Source of the DNA: Sinotaia quadrata
Lineage: Eukaryota; Mollusca; Gastropoda; Architaenioglossa; Viviparidae
NCBI GenBank assembly: GCA_028829895.1
Contig: CM054177.1
Span: 52,437,664-52,501,663, forward strand
Direction of reading: 5' to 3'
DNA: 64,000 nucleotides
A model generated the notes under the pieces. The model was not told where the DNA came from. It did no database searches and was given only the letters and a program-made list of their open reading frames with translations. Below, one piece after another: positions 35,060 through 47,236 of the stretch. Position 1 is the first letter of the stretch. Each line of letters opens with the position of its first letter. The translations under genes and the position numbers were made by a program.

Positions 35060-36390
35060 GCATAATTGGTGGCCAATAATTTTTCGGTCACTACGAAGTG
35101 ACCTTGCCAAGCAACTTACTGTTTATTAGTTTGAGTGGGGAGAAGTAGCAAGACTTTATCTCGTACATCCACGTTCTTTTGCGGGGTGTTTTATTATAGT
35201 ACTTGGCCTGTCTGGCTTTACACAAGTTTACTTGGGCTGTCTGGCTTTAAACATGTTTACTTGGCCTGTCTGGCTTTACACAAGTTTACTTGGCCTGTCT
35301 GGCTTTACACAAGTTTACTTGGCCTGTCTGGCTTTACACAAGTTTACTTGGCCTGTCTGGCTTTACACAAGTTTACTTGGGCTGTCTGGCTTTACACAAG
35401 TTTACTTGGCCTGTCTGGCTTTACACAAGTTTACTTGGCCTGTCTGGCTTTACACAAGTTTACTTGGCCTGTCTGGCTTTACACAAGTTTACTTGGGCTG
35501 TCTGGCTTTACACGAGTTTACTTGGCCTGTCTGGCTTTACACGAGTTTACTTGGCCTGTCTGGCTTTACACGAGTTTACTTGGCCTGTCTGGCTTTACAC
35601 AAGTTTACTTGGCCTGTCTGGCTTTACACAAGTTTACTTGGGCTGACCATTTGTAAACTGCCTTTTAATTCGTTTACCTGCTGAGGAACTGTTTCTAGTT
35701 CCGTGGCCCACAACTGGCATAATATTTCCTGTGGGTCTCGGAGATACCAGTCTTACAAAAGCCGAAAAGGGGAGTGTCCGAGTGAAATTTTTTGCGGTAG
35801 TTCATCGTACGCTAAAAGGGATGCTAATAAATATTAGCCCCAATTAGTGGGGTTACTGTCTACTAGACGTTTCAGTATTTCCATGAGAATTCCATTAAAT
35901 TTTCCAATCATCCCATTACATTGGGGGAGGTAGGGAGTTGTGACGAGGTGTGTAATGGAATGAAGTTTCATTACTTCGGTCATCAGTGTTCCTGTGAACT
36001 GCGAACCATTATTTGTTAACAGGAATCCCACGCATGAAAACACGGTAAGTAGAGCATTTGCTATACGGTGACTATCGATGGCAGGGAGGGCTACTGCTTC
36101 TGGGTACCACGTAGCATAATTATAATCTACTATCTTCAGAATATATGCATTCCTATGGTTGAGGTCCGATTCTGTCCACTGCCACATGTTGGAAGTGAGT
36201 ATCCATGATTGGAGTTTCACCCAGGGGTACCAGCAGAATGTGGCCTTTAGATACATGGCGCTGACAATTTTTATATGATTTCACAAATCTCTCGATGTCA
36301 GCACTCATATTCGGTCAGTAGTAGTGCTGTTTAATACGCGTGTCTGTTTGCTGTCTATCCCGCACTTTTCTATAGAGTGTTAGTTACATG
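35060..36390 (-). pseudogene. Integrase remnant interrupted by a 29-bp array
   Basis: From 36390 downward: eroded zinc-binding segment (IKQHYY, then ERFVKSYKNCQRHVSKG), PLGETPIMDTHFQHVAVDRI, and an intact frame at 36256-35834 with IVDYNYATWYPEAVALP, TNNGSQFTG and TPYLPQCNGMIGKFNG. The second catalytic Asp is Asn and the catalytic Glu is Gly. The C-terminal module (DKVLLLLPTQTN, then WQGHFVV) lies near 35160-35070, beyond the 29-bp array at 35201-35645. Confidence 0.82.
35201..35645. repeat. 29-bp minisatellite inside the integrase region
   Basis: Fifteen exact-length units (acttggcctgtctggctttac plus acaagttt) plus a 10-bp partial. Copies differ only at ggcctg/gggctg and acaag/acgag. The 29-bp period is not a multiple of 3, so each unit shifts frame and three long overlapping plus-strand frames arise. 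Confidence 0.97.
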
Positions 36391-36397
36391 TTTGCAT

Positions 36398-36399
36398 GA

Positions 36400-36432
<33 letters not shown>

Positions 36433-36440
36433 AACACACA
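36398..36440. repeat. (CA)n microsatellite
   Basis: CA run with two interruptions near the right end; marks the truncated edge of the retrotransposon. Confidence 0.93.
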
Positions 36441-37862
36441 TTCGCGTATGCTATTATGACTTTTTCATGATTGTGCAGTAAATCTGAAATCAAAAAGAAT
36501 TAATTAAGATAATGAATAAGAAAACAAATATTTAATAATGAGAAAAATATAATGAAAATATATTTTAAATATAATAAATGCGAATAAGCACAATTACCAT
36601 TCCATAAGAGTCCATGAATGTGTTCATAGAGTCAAATTGTAATTGGCAAGTGATTTCGGGGATTAGGTACTTAACTTGTTCCCTCGAATGATGATGAATT
36701 GTCTGACTTGTGCTCTTGGCATCTGTGTTCACACGAACCCCATTGATGGCAAAGCCACTTTTATCAGATCAAAGACTGCACATCACAGATTTCTATATCG
36801 AGTTGAGCTTCACATTAAATCCATGATAAAAGGACCCAGTGATCTCTGGCTCTCAATGTGTCCTAATTCTTGCATTCGCAGATCAACCGCTACTAATGGC
36901 TTAGTATAGCGCGAATGAAATGCTTTTAGGCAGTACTTTCCTACCTGGAATTCCACAACAGTTTTGCCGATGTCAAGGGCAGAACTCAACTGCCTTTATA
37001 TGGTTACAGTGCCTTCGGGTTAACTTCACCCCTCACTCTACAAATCAATCCCCCATCCTCTGGACTTCACTGGTCAATGGTCCCAATTATAGAAAAAAGA
37101 AAGTGAACTAGAACGGAACATTAAAAAAGACATAGGGCATAATTTGTCCTCAAATGTAATCACATACACACAAACGCAAGCATACACATGTACACATTGA
37201 ACATGCAAATACAGTTTTCAGAAAGAGCAATACGTCAATTCTTGTTCTAGTAGTTAATCATTTCAAGAATCCAAGTTTGCCTAACAATTCCAAGAACACA
37301 TTGTTTTCACGATTCCAAGAAAACTTTGCTTTGAAAATGATTGCAAGAGAACTGTTTTAGAAGTGAATTTACCATCCGAGCCATGTTGGAATCTCTGACC
37401 TATAACATTGACTGTAAGTGTTAAATCTAATATGATTAAAAATACTTATCACACGATCACGTCCACTGTCATCTTTATTTTATATTTACTTTTTGAAATT
37501 ACTCATAGACATTATGACATTTTAGAATGGATTAAAATAAAATACAAGTAGCAAGCAATAGAATCAAGAGACAATTAACCTTCTCAGCTATTACTGTAAT
37601 ATAAATGAATGTAAACATGGTTCAATGTAATACAGTGTTGACGTAAGTGGATCACTGTTGTGTATTATGTTGGTGAGTGACAATCTGCCTTACTTCTGAT
37701 GACACTTTATACACATATTTATCATTATTACTCCATTTCCAGGGAGGTTATTCTGAACTACATCTACACCTGCAATACTGAGTACATATACACCTCTGCC
37801 TCATCAGTAACATGCAACTATAACAGCTGTGATGCAGCTACTGCTAGATCTTCAAACGCTAT
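36441..37862. other. Gene-free stretch
   Basis: 36676-37111 is less AT-rich with short plus-strand frames (77 and 63 codons) and no motifs. It may be more retroelement debris, which I could not confirm. Confidence 0.4.
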
Positions 37863-38460
37863 TACATTTTCAAATACTACATCAATCACTTCTACATATA
37901 TCGCTTCTACATATATCACTTTTACATATATCAATTCTACATCAATCACTTCTACATCTATCGCTTTTACATATATCACTTTTACATATATCATTTCTGC
38001 ATCTCTCACGTCTACATCAATCACTTCTACATCTCTCACGTCTACATCAATCACTTCTACATCTCTCACGTCTACATCAATCACTTCTACATCTCTCACG
38101 TCTACATCAATCACTTCTACATCTCTCACGTCTACATCAATCACTTCTACATCTCTCACGTCTACATCAATCACTTCTACATCTCTCACGTCCATATCTA
38201 TCGCTTCAACATCAAAAACTTCTACATCAATCACTTCTATATATATATCAATCACTTCTACATCAATCACTTCTATATATATATATATCAATCACTTCTA
38301 CATCAATCACTTCTATATATATATCAATCACTTCTACATCAATCACTTCTATATATATATATCAATCACTTGTACATCAATCACTTCTATATATATATCA
38401 ATCACTTCTACATCAACCATATATACATCTATCACTTCTACATCAATCATTTCTACATTT
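37863..38460. repeat. 30-bp minisatellite with (TA)n-containing derivatives
   Basis: Core unit tctacatcaatcacttctac plus atctctcacg, seven perfect copies at about 37995-38190, then looser copies joined by tatatata. Period 30 keeps frame: plus gives Ser/Thr repeats (TSITSTSLTS), minus gives acidic repeats (VEVIDVDVRD). Confidence 0.95.
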
Positions 38461-38499
38461 TCAACAGCTACTACACCTTCGATACTACTGGCTCCAGAA

Positions 38500-38665
38500 T
38501 AGTTGCATTATTTACAGCAGTTGTTGCATCATATTGAGTTTCAGAATTGTTTTCGATTTTACAAACAGTTATTGCCTCATTTCAATTTTCAGAATTGTTT
38601 TCCATTTTACAAGCAGACATTGCCTCATTTCGATTTTCATAATTGTTTTCCATTTTACACGCAGA
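38500..38665. repeat. ~58-bp tandem repeat, three copies
   Basis: Copies share tttcagaattgttttccatt, ttacaarcagacattgcctc. Confidence 0.85.
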
Positions 38666-39621
38666 CACTCGTCATTTCAAAGCGAGACCCGTCCCAACAT
38701 TTGTCACGAAGATTTTATGTTGATATGTCCTCTACTGATTAAACAAAACAATGCCTTATTTAGTCAACTTAGATATCGCTCTCATATGAATTAAGGTTTA
38801 TATTTCCACAAAACAATAGTTTATTTATTCAGCTTATAAATTTCTCTCATTGCGAGTTTAATTATTAAATGTCCACAAAGGATTTTACAAGCAATAGTTT
38901 ATTGAGTCAACTTGTCATTTGCTCATATTGTCAATTAATTATAAAATATCCAGAAAGTATTAAGCCAAACAATGGTGTATTAAATCAACTTATAAATTAT
39001 TCTGTGTGAATAACGCTTCTGTGCGATGATCGAATATTGGCAAACACAAATTTAATTCTTGATCACAAAATGTTGAGTCCCGTGTTTTCACTACTAGCAA
39101 AGCCCGATATAGCCCCATAAGATTTCTGCAGAAATGAAAGTAGAAATTCATCACTGGCAAATCCCAACTAAGTCCCACAAGATTTTTGTACAGATGAAGA
39201 AACTCGCGAAGAGGACTGGCATAAGATGTCTGCTGATTTTGCGTTGTGGCACTAAGTAAAAGATTTGTTTCTTACCTGGCTGATACTGCCATGCCCAATT
39301 CTTGCTATGAATGTTGTAAAGTGCTCTCTTAACTTTTGTCCATATCTATGAATGAAAGTTTTGTGTGTCAGAAAGCTTGTTGAGAAAATAATCAGAAACA
39401 AAAAACATGTCAAGTGGAGACCACTGTTGTCGCAGGTAAATCAGTGTTACTAGAGACCGGAAGTATTTCATGTCCGTTACAGATTGGTTATAGGTGAGGC
39501 AAAGTGTGAGATATCACCATGACTGTTAATGGTGACACACTGCAAAGTTAGCCATATGCATCAGACCGTGGTATGAAAACAATGGACTAGCCTAAGGAAG
39601 GCAAAGCTTGCACATCCCCAC
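38666..39621. other. Gene-free stretch with faint repeats
   Basis: 38740-39000 has decayed copies around caatagtttatttagtcaac. No exon supported. Confidence 0.5.
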
Positions 39622-40020
39622 TCATCTCTTTGTCGCCTTAAACTCGCTACTAAACACTAATCTCACTCATCTCTTTGTCGCCTTAAACTCGCTACTAAAC
39701 ACTAATCTCACTCTTCTCTTTCTCGACTTAAGCTACTAAACACTAATCTCACTCATCTCTTTCTCGACTTAAACTCGCTACTAAACACTAATCTCACTCA
39801 TCTCTTTCTCGACTTAAACTCGCTACTAAACACTAATCACTCATCTCTTTCTCGACTTAAACTCGCTACTAAACACTAATCACTCATCTCTTTCTCGACT
39901 TAAACTCGCTACTAAACACTAATCACTCATCTCTTTCTCGACTTAAACTCGCTACTAAACACTAATCTCTCATCTCTTTCCCGACTGCTAAACACTGTCA
40001 GTCATGCTTACTCATCTCTT
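39622..40020. repeat. 43-bp minisatellite, nine copies
   Basis: Unit cactcatctctttctcgact plus taaactcgctactaaacactaat; left copies read tgtcgcc in place of tctcgac and have a 45-bp spacing. Confidence 0.95.
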
Positions 40021-40891
40021 TCTTGTAGCGAGCTGATCTATTATTAGCATACCGACTACACAGTACACCACGCGCTGAAATAAAACTCTATCTTTGTCCA
40101 CACAAATACTTGGTAAACAGTTAAAATATAATAATATTGAAATCTTACTCCTCCCCCCCCCCCAGACTCCCAATCATGGCTGCGGAGATTTCGTTTCAGT
40201 CTGAATATGCAATTCTACAGCAAGGTTTTCAGGGCCACTGCATTGGGAATTGTAGATGGATTGTTTCATGTATGATTTTTTTTAAAATAGAGATAAAGAC
40301 GTAACGAAATATATATAGTATTATCAATAAAATTTAAAATATATGTTAAAAATCACAGACCTATCAAATTATTAAAATAAAAATACAAACATATCTAATA
40401 GTTATTAGTCTTTAAATAAAATGCTGGACATGTACATCTGGTAGTCTTTGTCTTATAGAAATATTCCTGACTGTTGACGTCAAACTTGAAATGACGCGTT
40501 CACAGGCTACGATCAGTCGTCCCAAGGTCGCTTCACCCAAGGGACTAACCGTCCGGAGAACGTGGATTTCACACCTGTCTATTTGATTGGCACTTACCGC
40601 GGGCTTACACGATCCAGGATGATCCATCTGCAAGCGGTTTATGTCATGACGTACATGCCGGGACTAAGCACGTCACTGTAATGTATGTTTGTGATTGCGT
40701 ATTCTTTAGCAAGCGCGCGTTTGTGTGTATGTGTGTGTGTGTGTGTGTGTGTGCGTGAGGGAGATTGGATATTTTGACAGATTTGCTTCATATCATAAAC
40801 AGAATCGTTTTACGCTTTATGTGCAGTTACGTCAATTGAATTTAGGTAAAAGAATGAGAATCCGAATTGAACAGACTTACAAAAATAATGT
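40021..40891. other. Gene-free stretch, weak exon candidates
   Basis: 40176-40304 opens MAAEISFQSEYAILQQ after a C-run and cag. 40410-40640 is GC-richer. A (GT)n run lies at 40727-40752. None is supported as a gene. Confidence 0.3.
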
Positions 40892-41004
<113 letters not shown>

Positions 41005-41049
41005 GAGAGAGTGAGAGAGAAGGTGTAAGTGAGAGAAGGAGGACCGAGA

Positions 41050-41500
41050 GGCAGAAGGGCATACAGCCAGATGGATGGAATAGGTGGATGGAAGATAGAA
41101 AAAATATACCTAAATAGGTGGATGGAAGATAGAAACAAAGATACCTAAATAGGTGGATGGTAGAAAAAAATATACCTAAATAGGTGAATGGAAGATAGAA
41201 ACAAAGATACCTAAATAGGTGGATGGTAGAAAAAAATATACCTAAATAGGTGAATGGAAGATAGAAACAAAGATACCTAAATAGGTGGATGGTAGAAAAA
41301 AATATACCTAAATAGGAGGATAGATGATAGAAAAAAATATACCTAAATAGGATGGAAGATAGAAAAAAAAAAACCTTAATAGGTGGATGGAAGATAGAAA
41401 AAAATATACCTAAATAGGTGGATGGAAGATAGAAAAAAATATACCTAAATAGGTGGATGGAAGATAGAAACAAATATACCTAAATAGGTGGGTGGAATAT
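41050..41500. repeat. ~35-bp minisatellite with length variants
   Basis: Unit gtggatggaagatagaaaaa plus atatacctaaatag; 30-, 35- and 38-bp variants alternate in pairs between 41100 and 41310. Confidence 0.93.
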
Positions 41501-42339
41501 ACCTATATACGTCATAGAAACCGTAACATATAGTCCAAGGAAAGGTTAACTCTAACTATGGGAAAGAATGAAATGTACACATGAACTACAGTCAAACTCG
41601 AAAAAAATAATCTGAGGATGAGTATACTTGTGAAAGAAAAATGCTTGCATATCTTCTAGTGCGGGAATGCAGACAATTACTTTAAATAAACTTGATTTTC
41701 CACGAAAACCACATTGTCCAGCTGTTGTTGAAGACGTTAAGCAGAAATCGAAAGTTACGTCCTTGCAGGAAAAACTTTCTTTTTCTTTGTTTGTGGGGGT
41801 GAGATGGTGAAGGGGGGATTCATCCGTTACAACACACGGCCGCAATGTGAGCGGTTGTCAAACACAATGGTACACACAGCAGGAAGATTGTTCAACAATA
41901 ATACAATGTAGAATATGGAGTCTTCGGATAAACATTGTCTCGATCTGGAGCGTAAAATAGCGCTTATTTCTGGATTAATTAGCTAAGATGCTGGATTTAG
42001 ATACGATTGTATTTGATTAAACACGACACGTTTGTCGAATGGTCAAGGTGTAAATTATCGACACCCTGCTTATGCTTATTCTGCAAGACATTTTTCAGAA
42101 CTGTTGTATTGTTCTAGTTTAGTGTGAATAAGTACGCCTATTTTATTATGGATAGGCAATTGTTTTACCACAAATACTTTAACACAATATCATTTAGCAC
42201 TTCTCTGTATTGTTTATTCCCCCCCCCCTCCATTTTTTCTTTTGCCATAGTGGCTTCACATTTTTGATAATAATTTAGTAGGCCTAATTTGTTGGATAAT
42301 GCACTTATTCTAATAAGTCTGCTCTCATTACATTCATAA
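41501..42339. other. Gene-free stretch
   Basis: Short minus-strand frame at 41552-41845 without motifs; nothing else. Confidence 0.45.
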
Positions 42340-42960
42340 CTAAATAAATAACTAAATTTGTCTAAGCAAAACAAATAAAATATGGATAAGCAAAACAAAG
42401 TATGGATAAGCAAAGCAAATAACAAGATTCTGCTAAGCAAAACACATGGAGTTTGGGTAAGCAAACAAATAAAATATAGGTAAGCAAAGCATTACACACA
42501 ATACGGATAAGCAAAACAAATAACTAATATAGTAAGCAAAACAAAAAAAATATGGCTAAGCAAGACAAATAACAAGATATGGCTAAACAAAACAAATAAC
42601 TAAACATGGGTAAGCAAAATAATAAAATTTAGCTAAGCAAAACAAATAGTTAAACATGGCTAAGCAAAACAAATAAGTAAATATGAATAAGCAAAACAAA
42701 TAAGTAAATATGGTTAAGCAAAACAAATAAGTAAATATGAATAAGCAAAACAAATAAGTAAATATGAATAAGCAAAACAAATAAGTAAATATGGATAAGC
42801 AAAACAAATAAGTAACTATGGATGAGCAAAACAAATAAGTAAATATGGATGAGCAAAACAAATAAGTAAATATAGTTAAGCAAAACAAATAAGTAAATAT
42901 GGCTAAGTAGAACAAATAACTCAGCACAACTAAGCAAAAGAAATAACTCAGTATGGCAAA
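42340..42960. repeat. 27-bp minisatellite, about 20 copies
   Basis: Unit aagcaaaacaaataagtaaa plus tatggat; best copies at 42650-42910, decayed to the left. Frame-preserving, hence minus-strand hydrophobic repeat frames (IFTYLFCLF). Confidence 0.93.
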
Positions 42961-43079
42961 TCAAAACAAATGAAGACCACAGCATTTTGGACATGGGCTT
43001 GGACCAGATTTTGCTACTAATACAGTCGACAGCCGTGAGAAAACGATATCTTGAGTTTCTTTGAATTTCCCTGAGGGAA

Positions 43080-43530
43080 ACATCCCCTCGAGTGATACAT
43101 ACCCCTATTGATTGAGGCAATCTGAGTGATACATACCCTATTGAATGAGGCAATCTGAGTGATACATACCCCTATTGACTGAGACAATCTGAGTGATACA
43201 TACCCATATTGATTGAGGCAATCTGAGTGATACAGACCCCTATTGACTGAGGCAATCTGAGTGATACATACCCCTATTGATTGAAGCAATCTGAGTGATA
43301 CATACCCCTATTGACTGAGACAATCTGAGTGATACATACCCATATTGATTGAGGCAATCTGAGTGATACAGACCCCTATTGACTGAGGCAATCTGAGTGA
43401 TACATACCCCTATTGACTGAGGCAATCTGAGTAATACATACCCCTATTGATTGAGGCAATCTGAGTAATACAGTCCCATGTAGACTGAGGTAATCTGAGT
43501 GGTACAGTCCCCATCTGGACTGAGGCAATA
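43080..43530. repeat. 34-bp minisatellite, about 13 copies
   Basis: Unit gaggcaatctgagtgataca plus tacccctattgatt. A four-unit block at about 43150-43260 is repeated at about 43300-43400, an early higher-order structure. Confidence 0.94.
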
Positions 43531-43699
43531 GAGTAGATGGACAAAATATATAGACATTGTGCTAAAAATATGTGACAGGAAAAGATGGCTCTGTCAAAAG
43601 CAGTCATAGCAATAATATTTAACGAAAATTTACAATTACACTTCATACAAATAATCAAAAGAATAATTCCATGTGTACTTAAATAACTATTCTCCCAAA

Positions 43700-44060
43700 T
43701 TGGTCATTAGGTTTTCATTGACATATAAAGTTATCTGATATTATTAAAAGTATTTGTTACATTTTCATTGACATATAAAGTTATCTGATATTATAAAATA
43801 TTTGTTATGTTTTCATTGACATATAAAGTTATGTGATGTTCTAAAATATTCGTTGTTTTCATTGACATAAAGCTGTCTGAGGTATTCAATACATTTTCAT
43901 TGACATATAAAGTTATGAGATGTTCTAAAATATTCGTTGTTTTCATTGACATAAAGCTGTCTGAGGTATTCAATACATTTTCATTGACATATAAAGCTAT
44001 GAGATGTTCTAAAATATTCGTTACGTTTATTTGACTTAATAAAGTTATCTATCTATTCTA
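43700..44060. repeat. ~50-bp minisatellite, about seven copies
   Basis: Unit ttttcattgacatataaagt plus tatctgatattctaaaatatt; a pair of units at 43855-43920 is repeated at 43940-44000. Confidence 0.9.
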
Positions 44061-44880
<820 letters not shown>

Positions 44881-45009
44881 AAGAATGTGATAAAATGTGC
44901 GTTTTGTATTTCACTTAAATTAAAATGAGTTCGTGCATTACACTTTTTTTCTGGTTTTAAGATTAGAGTTTGTATTCATGCATATGCGTGTATATATGCC
45001 TTTTGCATA

Positions 45010-45115
45010 TATGCTTATGCAAATTGTTTGGAATAATTTTGTATTTGAAATGTGTGATGTGCTTATGCAAATTGTTTGGAATAATTTTGTATTTGAAATG
45101 TGTGATGTGCATGTG
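45010..45115. repeat. 48-bp tandem duplication
   Basis: Two copies of cttatgcaaattgtttggaa plus taattttgtatttgaaatgtgtgatgtg. Confidence 0.9.
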
Positions 45116-45379
45116 CGACTGAATTTGTAATGTTTGATGATGTGGTGTGTGTTCGTTATATTTATTTTATGTTTTCGTTAATGCCTGTAATGTTTGACGC
45201 GTATGCGCTATTCATGTGGTGCATTTATAATGTGAGCATTGTTTTGTGTGTACTTTTGTATGAAGGCTAATGCCTTATTTGAGACTTAACCAAATCTTAG
45301 TTGTCAGGAATGAAAATGTTGCTTTTTATCTCGAGTCTACAAAATAAAAGCAGTAATCAATACTAAATTCCATATGGCT

Positions 45380-45565
45380 TGACTTCTAGAAAATGCAAAT
45401 TAATTTCGTAATCTATGACTTCTAGAAAATGCAAATTAATATTATAATCTATGACTTCTAGAAAATGCAAATTAATGTCTTTGCCAATGATCTCTAGAAA
45501 GTGCAACTAATATCTTAATTCATTTTCCTCTAGAAAATGCAAATTAATGTCTTAGCCCATTATAT
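45380..45565. repeat. ~36-50-bp tandem repeat, five copies
   Basis: Copies share gacttctagaaaatgcaaat plus taatrtcttaat. Confidence 0.88.
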
Positions 45566-47173
45566 CTTACAGAGTTAAATCATACAAAAGAGAATCAGGC
45601 TAAACCATGGTTTCATTCTGTTAATGAGACAGGTCACGAATTTAATTTATGTTGATTTCATTCCACTTTTTATGTTTTTCTTTTTCGTCTTCGAGAAAAC
45701 GAGAAAGAACATTTGGTTATGGAAATAAGATCCTCAAGCAGGCCCTGCAAACTTTCATTTTTATCGCCACATTTGTTTCTTGGTATTGAGCAGTTGCATT
45801 ATTGCAGTCATTTAGTGCAGTTCCAGCAGATCATTTAAGATATTTTCACATCTCAGCTTGCGAATGGAAGTTTGGCATTCCGGTGCGGATGTCAGCATGG
45901 GGGCAACAAGCATTGGTTTAAAGAGCCGGCTGGAAAAGGGGGGTGGGGGCGGAGAGAGGTGGACTAGGTAAACTATTAGCATAGGGACATGTCGGGTTAA
46001 CACGGGCTTTGTTGGGAGGATGGACTCACTTGGTGACGATCGATAGAAACGTGAGACAGATTGACGGGACGGCAAGTCTAAGCGCCTCATGCACCGGCTG
46101 ATCCAGAGTCCACTTCTTATACAGTGTGCATCTCCAACTGAAAGTCAGTCACATGGTCACTGTCACGGACAATTTATGTGCTGTCCATACATTTTATAAT
46201 CTCCAGGCTTCTGATCTGATAGTCAGTCTCGGGGATCTACAATAGGGAGAGGAGGTGCGGCATATTCAAAACTTTTCTTTTGGAATCTCATGAAGTGTCT
46301 TGTGTCCTAATATTGTTTTCAAAGACTGAACTCTACTTGCAAAATTTCTTTCATAAAGGAAACAAGCATTTAACTCCGTTCCTACTGGACGCCATCTTAA
46401 GAGCATTTGATTTTGCTGAAAGACTGAAAGACCCAGCTGTGATAGTTCACTCTGGAGCCATCTTAAAGAACGGATTCTGCTGAAACATTTATTCTACAGA
46501 CGTCTAAAACGACACCAGATTCTGCTGAATCACTTTGACAGGACTGCATGAACCTAACGGATAGATAGTTTCACCAGTTAAAAGCAATTGTAAAAAAAGT
46601 TTTGGATTTGGCCTAGGAATTTTCTATAAAGAAGACTGATTACTATTAATGTTTTGTGAAAGACTATTTTGTCCATGTGTCTGCTGAAGGACTCGCTAAC
46701 TTCACCTAGTGTTTCTTGATGCCATGCCATGCTTTAAAGTGTAACTGCTGTTGATGTCAAACTTTTTCAAGAGACGTGATTGTCGCTATAAAACTGTTTT
46801 AGAGACCATCAAACACCGTGCTATCGATACAACTCTGTTTTAAAAGTCTTCCATTGACATATCACTAGAAACGGCTTTGAAGCTGTATATAATATATGTG
46901 TAGAACTAAAATAAAATAACTCAGTCCTCCAATAGACGTCAAAGTTTAAAAGATGAATGTGCTTTTAACAATATTTATACTATTAAATATTAAAACAGTT
47001 TCGTCAACTTCTTCTAGTTACTTAATGTAGCGAAACAAACAAAAAAAAAACTGCAAACAACAAACACTTGTACTGCAGTCAACAAGACACCCATACACTT
47101 ACCGCAATCAACAAAAGACACCCATTCTGCATTCAACAAGAGACACCCATACCAGTCATCGACCGGAGCAAAA
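45566..47173. other. Region upstream of the MNNL gene
   Basis: 45850-46230 is GC-richer and open on the minus strand (92 codons) without motifs. 47060-47160 has short repeats of cacccatac in what may be 5' UTR of the gene beginning at 47174. No promoter element could be assigned. Confidence 0.4.
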
Positions 47174-47236
47174 ATGAGAGTTGTGGAGATGTCGAGTCTC
47201 AAGGTGTCATTGGTGATTGCTTACATCGTGCATTTG
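47174..47236 (+). CDS. MNNL gene exon 1: signal peptide
   Basis: Twenty-one codons from an ATG in gcaaaaATGa context. MRVVEMSSLK is followed by the hydrophobic stretch VSLVIAYIVHL, and the next exon supplies VA, a plausible cleavage site. The donor is perfect (ttg|gtaagt, phase 0), matching the phase-0 acceptor at 58473. The 11.2-kb gap makes this an inference, but hydrophobic core, donor and phase all agree. Confidence 0.6.

Larger units (their letters stand above)
33700..36390 (-). mobile_element. Second decayed Gmr1-type gypsy element, minus strand
   Basis: Read right to left on the minus strand: integrase (36390-35060, interrupted by a minisatellite), then reverse transcriptase (about 34650-34000) and RNase H (about 34000-33700). 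Integrase again precedes reverse transcriptase. Only one 140-residue frame is intact, and the right side is truncated near a (CA)n run. LTRs were not identified. Its motifs differ in detail from those of the element at 1-4650, so it is a separate insertion. Confidence 0.8.

Noticed and set aside
34560..35079. Plus-strand frames of 67 and 111 codons
   Set aside because: Antisense of the minus-strand reverse transcriptase and integrase remnant.
35135..35684. Three overlapping plus-strand frames of up to 173 residues (TWPVWLYTSLLGLS repeats)
   Set aside because: They result from a stop-free 29-bp array inside a minus-strand retrotransposon remnant.
37699..38794. Ser/Thr-rich 267- and 321-residue plus frames and acidic 157-residue minus frame
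   Set aside because: A 30-bp array plus (TA)n explains them; no splice sites, leader or unique domain supports coding.
46921..47020. Signal-peptide-like frame MNVLLTIFILLNIKTVSSTS
   Set aside because: Stops after 25 codons with no donor in a usable phase; the exon at 47174 is a better match to the downstream acceptor.
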